A DNA stretch of 64,000 nucleotides. Source: Henricia sp. BOLD:AAB3569 (taxonomy: Eukaryota; Echinodermata; Asteroidea; Spinulosida; Echinasteridae). Positions 12,601 through 24,600 of the stretch are shown in pieces. The notes beneath the pieces were generated by a model. The model was not told the DNA's origin, did no database searches, and worked only from the letters and a program-made list of their open reading frames with translations. Location of the stretch: positions 62,001 through 126,000 of the forward strand of contig JBBELK010001059.1 in assembly GCA_037783545.1 (NCBI GenBank), in the 5' to 3' direction. Each line of letters opens with the position of its first letter. Positions within the stretch are counted from its first letter, which is position 1. The position numbers were made by a program, and so were the translations under genes.

Positions 12601-15600
12601 GGGAGGAGATATTAGTTACCGGATTAGTGTATACAGCAGCCGATTTCACGAAACTTTACGCAATTGCGCAAGTCCACTTACGCCATAAGTTATTGCGCAA
12701 GTAATGGCGCAAGTGGACTTGCGCAATTGCGTAAAGTTTCGTGAAATCGGCTGCTGAACTTCCATTTTTGCCATTCCACAGGTGATAACAACGTCTGAAA
12801 TTCATCACAAAATGTTCATTTAACCCGATCACCTGGCGTTTGTAACAACAAACGTCATACCTCTAGTTTTTTTTTTTTTTTTTTTCTTTTTCTTTTTCTT
12901 TTTCCACTCAAACGTTTCCAGAGCTTTTCTTCAAAACGGTTCAAGCTATCAACTTGAAACTTTGTAGGAACATCAACCCCAATGTGAAGGTGTGCATACA
13001 AGGGTGACGTCATTGTGACGTCATTGGGTATCAAATTACAACCCAAAAATGACTAAAATATGCATGTTTTAAAATGCTTCCGTCTGGAAAACCACGTGAC
13101 CCATGATTTTCGTATTTAGCAGGCTTATAGATAAGATCATGGCCTACGATTTTCTTCGTGTGGGCATTTTCATCTGACCCTTCCTTCTGGGGTCAATCTG
13201 AGGTCAAAGTTCAACGAAAACGAAAATCGCAATTTTTGCACTTATTGAGCAACAATGCCCATCAAACCAAGCTGAATCTTTAAGTAACTAAGTACAGGCA
13301 TAGGTCCTAAGGCAGACTTTCACCAGCGTGTATAATATTATGATGGCATCAAGCGTGACGTCATCGTGACGTCATCAAGTATCAAATTACACCCCCCAAA
13401 AAAACAAAATATGCATATTTTAAAATGCTTCCGTCTTGAAAACCACGTGACCCAGGATCTTCGTATTTGGCAGGTTTACAGATGACATTCTGTGCTACAA
13501 TTTTCTTTGTGTGGGCATTTTCATCTGACCCTTCCTTCTGGGGTCAATTGGAGGTCAAAGTTCAACGAAACTGAGAATCTCAGTTTTTACACTTACCAGC
13601 AACAATGCCTATCAAACCAAGCTGAATCGTTAGTAAATTAGATACAGACATAGGCCCTACGGCAGACTTTCACCAGAATGTATAGTATCACGATGGCATC
13701 AAGTGTGACGTAATCATGACGTCATCAGGTGTCAAATTACAAAAATTCAAAGGTTATTATTTCCAAAATTCATATCTCAAGAACCGTAATAGATACTTGA
13801 ACAATTCTTTCACAACATGATAAGTCTAAATGAACTGAACAAATCATACGATGTCATGACCCCTGTGTGACGCCTACTTCCGGTCCAAACCGGAAGTTGT
13901 TCGAAAATGTGCATTTTGTAAGCGTTTTGAATGCAAATAGATTCAAAGTGGTAGTGAATTTGACCATATTTCTACGGAACGAAATGTTTCCACACATGTA
14001 GACTTTTTGACTATACCATTTGTGACGTCATCACATGGACGGTGGTTACGTAATGTGGCGTCAAAATACGCAAATTTGGAGCCGAATTGTTTTAAAATGC
14101 TGTATCTTGAGAACTACAGCAGATATTTGCATGATTCTTTCGCCACATTTAAGAACTTGATGTTTATCAAATTGTTGAACAATTTGTGCACAACATTGTG
14201 ACGTCATGATATCGTCACAGGTGTCAAATTACAAAAATTCAAAGGTTATTATTTTCAAAATCCATATCTCAAGAACCGTAATAGATACTTGAACAATTCT
14301 TTCACAACATGATAAGTCTAAATGAACTGAACAAATCATACGATGTCATGACCCCTGTGTGACGCCTACTTCCGGTCCAAACCGGAAGTTGTTCGAAAAT
14401 GTGCAATTTTTTAGCATTTTGAATGCAAATAGATTCAAAGTGGTAGTGAATTTGACCATATTTCTACGGAACGAAATGTTTCCACACATGTGGACCTTTT
14501 GACTATACCATTGGTGACGTCATTACATGGACGGTGGTTACGTAATGTGGTGTCAAATCACGCAAATTTGGAGCTGAGATGTTTTAAAATGCTGTATCTT
14601 GAGAACTACAGCAGATATTTGCATGATTCTTTCGCCACATTTAAGAACTTGATGTTTATCAAATTGTTGAACAATTTGTGCACAAAATTGTGACGTCATG
14701 ATGTCGTCACAGGTGTCACATTACAAGATTTCAAAGGTTATTATTTCAACAATTCATATCTCAAAACGGTGCAAGCTATCAACCCCCAGCTATGGCGGAT
14801 ATGCAGGGAGGAGATATTAGTTACCGGATTAGTGTATACAGCAGCCGATTTCACGAAACTTTACGCAATTGCGCAAGTCCACTTACGCCATAAGTTATTG
14901 CGCAAGTAATGGCGTAAGTGGACTTGCGCAATTGCGTAAAGTTTCGTGAAATCGGCTGCTGAACTTCCATTTTTGCCATTCCACAGGTGATAACAACGTC
15001 TGAAATTCATCACAAAATGTTCATTTAACCCGATCACCTGGCGTTTGTAACAACAAACGTCATACCTCTAGTTATTGACTGAAGTTTTTAGTGTGCATGT
15101 TTATCTCCTTCAGTATGACATTGTAGTTTGCACATAACGCGTAACGATGCACTCATGACAGATTGAATAACATTGTATTAGATTGGAAGCGCACACATAG
15201 GGCGACACCACAAGATAAATTTCAAGCCACTGAAATGTCCAAAAAAAACTTGCCGAAAACAAAAATCATCTTGCATCATAATTTCGAGTTTCACTATAAA
15301 AGGTATATAGGCACAATTAGAATAACTCTTTATTCATCTGCATACATCTCAAAGAGCCAAAATTAATGTGTTAGATTTCTCATTAGATTCCCGATAGGTC
15401 AGAAGTTTACGACAGTCAAATATTCCTGCATGGTTTTCATAATTTTCTTTGTTTAGCCCCACACCACAGTGAATTGAAAAAGGATACGCAATTGTCTGAA
15501 AATATAAATTCTTGATCAGAACAGAAATTTGTTGAATAGGCCTACAGTGAGCTTATGGATAAGAAGGTACTGATCGACCCGTCACTTTGGAATCACTTTT

Positions 15601-18600
15601 AAGACTGAGCCTGCGTGGGATGCTGAGCTGACCTCAGGAGTCACGCGTCTCCCAAACAGCCCTGGAAGTGCAAGAGAAGCTCAGGGAGGCGCTTTGGGCA
15701 GCCTATGGCGCACCCTGCCTCAACGGCTCTTAAGGAGGCTGGTGCAGTCAGCGTTGCCACAAGATGTATACCCAGCACGATATGTGGCAGAGGGACTCCC
15801 CTCTAACGCCACTATACCTCAACACACTCTTCCCTTCTGTTAACGCACCAATCCCCCCTAAAAACTGAAAGGAATTCCTTGGAAATTCCTTGGATAGGGG
15901 AACAATGGTATATGGGGGGAGTCCGTTTGCCACATATCGTGCTGCATATGACAAAATGTGTCCGTACAAATTATCGTCCGATAAAAATTGTTTACATTTC
16001 TCAGCCGTACGGTCAGAGTTTAATTTAATTGCGTTCATTTTTTGAACCGTACTCGAAGCGAGTGATTAATAATTTGTTTCCATTTTGCTAACAGGCACAA
16101 CACATGGGAACCGGAGGACAACTTTCTGGACAAGCGGCTGCTGGACGGATACTCAACAAGGTGAACAATATTTTCTAGTGAGATGACTTGCCCTTTAGTG
16201 ATCATGTGTCTCGACATGGTATATAAAAATACCTTGGGCGATTCGATTCTGATTCCACTTAAGAATCGCGATTCCATTCGATTCCATTTTCAAAGCAGGC
16301 TTTATAAAAATATCTCTTAAACCTGATGCAAAACACTGCCAAACTTTTGAAATGTTGTCATTTCGATAATATTCAGAAATACGCGGGCATTTTCGCCAAA
16401 ATAATGTGAATCGATTCCACCAAAAGACGGAATCGCGATTCCGATGCTCAATCTGGAATCGATTATAATCGACTTCAACCCTGGAAATGAAGACTATATG
16501 AAGATGGCACCGTTAATATAGTTACCATTTCATGTCCGTAGGCTGAGGGTTTGGGGTTCGAACGAACTCCACCCCCTCCCCTTCCTTCCTTCCTTGTAAT
16601 CTGAAGCCCGAGGACCCGGCTCATTATTGCTTTTTTGACCTCAGACATTTCTTTTTTTTATGGCATCCTATAGACCGTATCGAATAGCCGCCATCTTGTA
16701 GGGCACATTTTGTTTCTCAAACTGTTCAACAATGTAAGCACATGCAATATGTGCAACCATGCATATACACCCACACAGGCACCCACCCAACGGGTCTGCA
16801 TGTCCCTACAAAATTCAACCCCACCCCGCCCTAAGACCTGAACATAATTTCGTGGATGTTTGATACATCATGGGAACACCGTGGAGGTACCCTCTGCCAC
16901 ATTCTCTCGCACCACACCACCCCCCCTCCCCAACCCCCACCCCAAACAAATTACATTTACACAATGCACTTCACACTTACAGCTGCACGCATACAACTGT
17001 GTATTTCTAAATCGGGCGAGCCGATCGTTTGTCGTGTGAAATATCCGTCGATCGAACGACGCTGCACAGCTTGTAACGTTGACATTGACATGGACTTTAC
17101 CTTATTTCGAGACAATCGCACAAATTACTAATTCATCTTGATAAATGCGTTATCACGCTATTTACATGTCAAACCTCTTAACCTGATTAACATAGAATGG
17201 TCTCTGAATGAGTGTTGCGCGAGCTCTGAGTGGATTCATAAATTAAACGTAAATTTGACAATAAATTAAACTCCAAATTCGAAAATACAAACAAAATGAA
17301 ATGCCTATTTTTTTTTATCAAAAGGCAAGTTTTTAAAATGAGTTTTGTCATTGTTAAATGAATGTAGTGTGAACATAGGAACAGCAATAACACATACTTT
17401 CATCGACTTACCCTTATTTTGAACATTTTTCTTTCTCAAAATTTCTCATTACAATATATACGAATAATAGAGAAATTTAAACAACGCTGAATGCCGCAAT
17501 GGGGCGACATTTCGGGAAGACTCTCACCGGAGACCACCGAAATTTCGGCAAGAGTGACTCAAAATGACACCTTATTTTTTTACCCAAAGCTTCCAAAAAT
17601 GGTTGAAGACCGAAGAGAAACAGGTCCAGTCCCAATAAAAATGGTTTTCGACCTAAATAAAATGAATTTTAAACTCAAAAATATTAGGGCGACACCAAAA
17701 TGTCGCCCTATTGAGCAGGTCGCCCTAATATAGCTTTTTTACACACGATTTGTCGCCCTATTCTAGCATTGATAGTAATTTGGGATTGAAAGAAAAACAT
17801 ATTTTTCACTTTGGTGTTTCTCCCAAATATAGCCTCAACGGTGTCTAAAGTAAAATGTTGTTTATCCAGGAAATATTGCTGTATGTACATTTTGCTTTTG
17901 CTTTATTTTTCAGATTTCTTTTAAAACTTCCTCTCTGTCAAGTTGTCAAAATATTATTTTGTTTAAATTGTGATCAATGATTCAGGATCTAGGAACAGAA
18001 AACAAGGAAGACTTGTTAGCAATAACAAACGACAACACAGGGAAAATAAGCTTTGGAGATGGGGTATCGTGTATAGGCTTGGGCGACTCCAGCATTTTCG
18101 GAGTCGACTCCGATTCCAAAAAAGAATCGGGATTCCATTTTTCACCTGAATGTGTGAGCATGTTTAAGTGCGTGTACATTGACGAGACTGCATTATTGTA
18201 CAGACGACGATCTAATTATTGGCACTAAACATCCATGAAATAATGCCGGCCTGTGCCATGCCGCACACGTTCCTAAATCATCAGAGGCTGAAAATGGAGT
18301 GTTTTGGCTTCGGAATTGCTAGGTAATTGCTGGGAATTGAATCTAGACGAAAGGATATCAATTTCTACGGGGAATCGATTCCTCAAAAATCTGGAATCGC
18401 GATTCCGATTCCTAGAGGGGAATCGATTCTACTCGACTCCGGCGTGGAATCGCCCAAGCCTATTGTCGTGGCCGAGTGGTTTGGGTGGGTTAGCATTGCG
18501 TTCGCACTGTGGACTCGAAACCCATTCAAGTCCACAATTTGCGGGAAAAAGTGACGGATTATGGACTTGCACTCGTTCGCTCAAGTCCACAGTCAGGTTG

Positions 18601-21600
18601 ACCAAACTTGGGAAAAGGGGTTAGGGTTGGGGTGGAGGGTTAAAAAAAAAGGTTAGGGTTCAGGAGTCAAGTTTAGAAACATGGATTAGGAAAAAATTGG
18701 GGTGGATGAGGGAAGAATTTGGAGAAAACAACGATTTTCCGACCAATTCTCTTAAGTGCACGAATACAAAGAAACGTCCACAGTGCGTACGTAATGTACA
18801 CAAGTGTGGTTGACTCGGTGTTTCGGAATGGTTCGGTACCCGGCCGTGGTATACTTGTGCCCTTGAGCAAGGCACTTAAACAAGTGCTCCATCCTTCGGA
18901 AGGGATGTAAAACCGTTGGTCCAGTGTCTTGTGTACCGCACAAAAAAATCCCACAGCATAATAGTATAATGGAATTCCCTTGTGTCTCTGGCCGTCGGCT
19001 GCCAATGGCGCAGCCCATATATGGGTGGAAGACACGTATATAGCTTCATATTATAATGTACAGGTCACGTACACATATCCATATGAAATGTGCGCTATAT
19101 AAATGCAATATTATACAAGTATTGACTGATCATGAGGGTGATGGTGCAAACTATCGTCCCGAGGTGATCTTGAAAGGGCAGTCAATATTTGTTTTATATA
19201 CCTCATACATTGATTTTTTTGTATCAAATGATTGGTATTTCAGGACAAAATTCAGTTTTTCAGTTGCCCACTGAAATGGTTGAACTAATCCATGTCGCGT
19301 GACCTGTTTTTAACCAATCAGTGAACGAGAATCAATGTATGAGGTATATAATTAATAAACCCGTGTATTACGGTATATGTATTTTGTAAGGCATTAGTTG
19401 GGGCTGTTTATTTCGCATGCAATTTCCCGTTCTCTATTGTCTTGAATGTGCATATATAAAGTAAGCATGTAAAACCAGCCATCGGTTCGTGTTACGTGTC
19501 AGTTTGCGTAAATTCTTCGCGCTTTCTGCACAAAATCGATATCATTTTTAAATCGAAAGGTTTTTTTTTTTATCTTCTACCTGCGAAAGAAACGTGCCGT
19601 CTGGTGTGCTGTTTGCCAACGTCATTTTTCTTTCGTTATTTGGTATTCGAATATTGTATTGCCTCCCCAATAAATAAAAAACCTTTCTTTCCTTTGCATT
19701 TGGCATAGACAATTGCCGTATTATATCTGTCGTGCGGCGAAAAACGGCGTTTGTTAAATCTATTATTTCAATATCACTATAGCAACGTTTGACGTCTGTG
19801 ATTAAAGGGACATTATATTTTTGTCAAAAAGTGTATTGCTTTATAATTTTGTTTCACTACATTCGTTAAACAGTTCCTATATTTTCTGGCCGTAGCATTG
19901 AATTTGATAAATGACATTTTTATTATTCGGCCAGAGGCGAATTTTGAACGTCAGGATATAAAAAAGAGCACGTGTGGTCTAGTGGGTATACAGCCGTGCT
20001 CGTGGTCGAAGTGTTATGGGTTCGAGCCCCACTCGTGCCAACGTGTTTGTGTCTTTGGGCAATACACTTAATCTCAATTGCCTCGTCAACCCAAGCGATA
20101 TATGGGGAGCTGTTAGGAGGAAATACCATGCACAATCTAACTGCTGATAGGGTTGTGCGCCTTAACCAGGTAGCCATCTAGTTGAAGCGACATGGTTCTG
20201 GTGGCAGCGGTAATCATAATAATAGCAACAGCGCCAGAAGCACCCCCGCAGGGGGGCAGACAAGTGCGCTATATATAAGTATCCACCACTACTATTATTA
20301 TTACTATCAAAAGAATTTCACTAAATTGGTACAGCATCAGCTACTAGCTGTTAGTACCACGTGGAAGTACCATCATGTATCATCTGAAAATGGTGCACGT
20401 ATACACTTAACAGTGCCATTGGCAGACTGACAAAAACTTAATTAGGGGCATTTGTGTATGTAAAAACGCCCTGAAGATGACAATCATTGTTTGCGAAAGA
20501 TTGTTCAAACTCCGCCCGTGTGCGGACGGTGACGAAAAACAGCGATTGCTCGCCGCACAATTAACGTTTTCCGTAATTTAAGTTGTCAAACATTAATCGG
20601 CTTTTTGCATGTTTCACATGAATAGCGTCTATTGTACTGACATACACTTGATCAAACTAAGTTGTTGTTGCTATGTGGTGCACATGGCAGGTGTGAAGTG
20701 CAGAATCAATACCGTGTTCACCGTGGGACAGAATGGCATAAAACTGTTGGTTGCTAGGCAATGGCATGCACCACGTAGTAACAAGAGCGTAGTAGGCCTA
20801 TGTGACTTTCTAAACTGCACCTCCGTTTGAAAGTGGAGAATTCGGGGCGCCTTGGCAGTGGGCTTTGTCAACAAATTGGAGAAAATGCAAAATTATGTTC
20901 GTCAAATTTATTTCCTCAGATATTTCAATCTTTAATTTTGAGACAAAAATAAAATGTTTATAGCTATATTTTCCCTTCTTTCATTGTGTATCTAAACAAA
21001 ATAACTATACGTATACATGTATATAGCCCGTACTTTAAGTCGTCTTATTATTGTTAGTGTTCAAATATATATTTTTCATACTACATGCATTATGTAGACT
21101 GGTGCAAATACATTTTCCATAATACATACACATGTACAGGCCGTAATGATATATATTTCGCATTTTCGAAGGTGCTATTGTCGCGAAGGTGTGGAGCTTC
21201 TGTTAAGGCACGCGTCTCTTTCGCTCAAATGAAGCCAATGTCGCAGTGGATTGGCGTGGCTTGTTACAGAATCAATAATTAATTTGATTTTTTAGAGAGA
21301 TACACTGTCGAAAACGACGGCAAAGGACCTAATTATATGCTTTTCTTGTGACTATCGTATCAGGATCGAGCCGTCTTGTTAACATTTGTTCAGTGAATTA
21401 CACAAGAAATGCAATTGCTTGCTCTTAAAAAAAGCATGTGTATAGTCTATGGGAGTCTGGGGTTATAAAAAAGGAAAAACAAACTAGAAGTAGGCTATGT
21501 TAGAAAAAAACAATCACGCACTCCAAGAGTAAACGACCTACTTAACGTAACGTTTTCTTGTCATATATTTGGCTTTGTTTGTTGGGTTTTTTTTCGTACA

Positions 21601-24600
21601 TAGGATACATGTATTTTGATTTAATTTAAGGCATTATATTGCGAACATTCGAAAATGAAATAGCCTGCAGGGAAATGTGGAACGGCTCGCTTGATGAATG
21701 TAAGATTATACAGAGTCAAACATCACGTGAAATTGTCCCGTCATGTGTGGTTATTTTGTAAAGCCAGTATACACGATTCGCAAACATTAAAAAACAAAAG
21801 TCTTTTGTCCGTTCCAAAAACGTCATTCTTCGCCCAGTTTTGGGACAACAAAATGGCGGCGCTCATAGTACACTGCATCGCTGCAATTGCCATTCTTTGT
21901 GGATTTCGTATATCCGCTTTTGAGTGGCTCATATTTCTTGTTCCTTGTATGACAATAATGTATGGGCTGCACTTGTTTAGCACAATGTCTTTTGTATCTA
22001 TAGGGTAGGCCTTCACTTTGGAGATCGGGATCGCTGGGTCTCAAAGGAAACCGTTATTCTTCAGCTTATGTTGCAACGTTTCACCCGAGGAATTCACAAT
22101 GCAGTTAGGGACAATCCCGTGTATTGATTTTGTGGTAACGTCACGGCCATCCGTGTATAGAGCACATGCCGTATAAACATGATTGTAACGATTTCCAAGG
22201 ATATCGTAAAAAACACCGATGTTTCGCAAACTAATTGGACAAAAACATGAAGCAGTGGAGTGATTACTCCAACTTTTTTGCTTCCACATCCAAATTGGAG
22301 ATTGCAAATTTCCCGTTTTTTTAGGTATTTTCACATGATTGTTAAATTAGATCAAAATCCGTTTTCTGGAAAAATCTGAACAAGCTCCTTTAATATATCA
22401 ATCAAAATTATGTGAAGGCGGATATACAGCAAATTAATATTTAGCTTCCGTGTGCTTGTCTTTCCCGTTCCATTTCCGTGTGAAACCAGGATCTTCAAAA
22501 TATGCGTCAGAACCATTGTAAGGGAGAGTGGGGTTAGTTGGTACATTTTTCACAAAATCGTGTATAAAACACTGACATAATTTATTAAAGAAAAAACAAC
22601 TATACCACTTATACATATTTGGGCTACAAATGGAGCCTATAAAATGTTAGGACTCGTTGATGGTTTCTCGTATAATCCACCTTGAACATGACCATGTCAG
22701 CTGTTCCGACTTACCCCACCTATGGGGTAAGTTGAAACACGGTATGGGGTTAGTTGAAACACGGTATGTGGTCATTTAAAAACTGTACTATAACTTCTGT
22801 AATCACCCTAATTAGCAAGGCAGACACTTATTCTTAAGCTGTAAATTTGGGGCCCTAATTAACCCTTTGGGGTACAGGGAGTCATTAACAACTGCACAAA
22901 ACAAGAGCAAAACAATTTCTGCATCAAGCGGTTAATATCGGTTTTTGCTCACTTATAATGCAGTGAAACTTGTATATAGTTGCCACCCTCGGGACCGTAA
23001 AAAAAAACTGGCCACTATTAACAGGTGGCCTCTTTATAGAGGTTACTTAAGCATTATACAAATGGCATTTAGGACCAAAGATAGGTGGCCACTATAAACA
23101 GGTTGCCTTAATAACAGGTTTTACTGTACAACTGTTTTTAACTTTAAAATGTTAAAATTAACAATAAAACATTATAATTTATTTAGATTATAAACTTTAC
23201 ATTTTGAAGTTTTGATCTTCTTGAGCTTTATCTTGCATTCATTTCTCGGCCATGTACACTTCACATGTACAATAGATGCAAAATATGTATGGCCTATACA
23301 TTAAACTAGATATAATCCAAATAAATGTGTAATTAAGGTTAGGATTAGCAGTAAAATATCTTACAATTTTTCAACTTTAAATTTTCCCCTTTTAAAAAAG
23401 TGAACGGCAAAATGTTCTCCCTACTGCACAAATGTGAGAAAATAAACTGAGTCTTCTATCCAAAAGGCACTACCTTCACCTATGGGTTAGTTGAAACATG
23501 TTCCAACCAACCCCCTCATTTTGTTCCAACTAAACCCGCTGGCCTGTTTGACATTTGCAAGCTTACTACGAAAAACAGGGACTACAATTTGACATTTCGT
23601 TAACCTCATTTTGTAGCTTTATACTCCTATACCTGAAAATACTCAAAAACTATATAGTCGAGTGAATCTATGAACATGATTAGCATAATGCAACTGAATG
23701 GTGAAAAAATTACTCAGAAGGTCAACAAACAAACATTCCTTTCTCATTTTAATACGGTTGTAGCACATGTGCTGTGGATACTATGGTGGATAGCTGTTGA
23801 TAATAGCAATATATGAGTGGCAGGATTTCATAAAAATAACTACAGATGTGGAAGAGAATATCAATGTTTCAACATACCCAGTGTTCCAACTAACCCCACT
23901 CTCCCCTACTATCAAATCACGATAAGAGCGCTGGTACAAAATATAATAAAATATTCCGCTTATAACAAGGAAAATTTAAATAACCCTGAATGCCGCAATA
24001 GGGCGACATTTCGGGAAGACTCTCCCCGGAGACCACCGAAATTTCGGCAAGAGTCACTCAAAATGACACCTTATATTTTTACCCAAAGCTTCCAGAGATT
24101 CCAGACCTAAGAGAATCGGTTCTATAAAAAATGGTTCTCGATTTTATAAAAATGGTTTTTGACCTAAAAAAATGATTTTTTAACTCAAAAATATTAGGGC
24201 GACACCAAAATGTCGCCCTATTGAGCAGGTCGCCCTAAAATACCTTTTTTTACACACGATTTGTCGCCCTATCCTACAATTCATAGTTTGTTAAGTTCAT
24301 ATTATTCCTAGTTTTCATTCATGATAGTGCAAGATTTCTGTTATTAGAAGGTAATTTGCAAAACACTAATGACTTAATGAGGTTCAACTGTATTAATGAG
24401 AATGCAGAATGGAATTTTCCAATCAAAACGTCCGTTTATATAGCCTTGCACGGCGCTCCGTTCTATTTTATAGAATAATGTTGCCTTGTAGAAATTTCAA
24501 CCACATTACTGATGCATTATACTTCAGAAAGCCTGACAAATCCATGCATGTTTTTGTGTTGAATGAATGGTAAAAACAAAATGTCTGCAGACAATTACTT

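Larger units (their letters stand above)
7411..12865 (+). mobile_element. Family-1 element E4, split by family-2 element E5
   Basis: The 5' hairpin and T-tract are 7411-7480; the body resumes at about 11170 with the CTTTTTCTTTTTCC tract and runs to CTCTA at 12865. It has only one full ~492 bp unit where E1 and E2 have two, and it is more diverged from them than they are from each other. Confidence 0.7.
1920..15070 (+). mobile_element. Outer family-1 HINE/helentron-like element (E1), split by three insertions
   Basis: The 5' end is 1920-1985: a perfect 12 bp stem with 5-base loop (AGGTGATCGGGC / GCCCGATCACCT) and then a T-rich tract. The body and 3' end are 12866-15070: CTTTTTCC-rich start, tandem units, the sequence CCCGATCACCT (inverse of the 5' arm), a hairpin CGTTTGTaacaACAAACG, and terminal CTCTA. 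Everything between is later insertions in its T-tract. GTTATT occurs on both sides (left flank ..CTAGTTATT, right flank GTTATTGACTG), so either the end position is ambiguous or there is a short target duplication. The architecture matches non-autonomous helentrons; no Rep/Helicase is encoded. Confidence 0.72.

Noticed and set aside
2165-14700. CRISPR-like repeat array
   Set aside because: Units are 350-490 bp tandem repeats in a eukaryotic intron, without short direct repeats and unique spacers.
1920-15070. Pure assembly duplication explaining the repeated blocks
   Set aside because: E2, E4 and E1 differ in substitutions and unit number, and the start and end structures pair consistently; still worth a long-read check.
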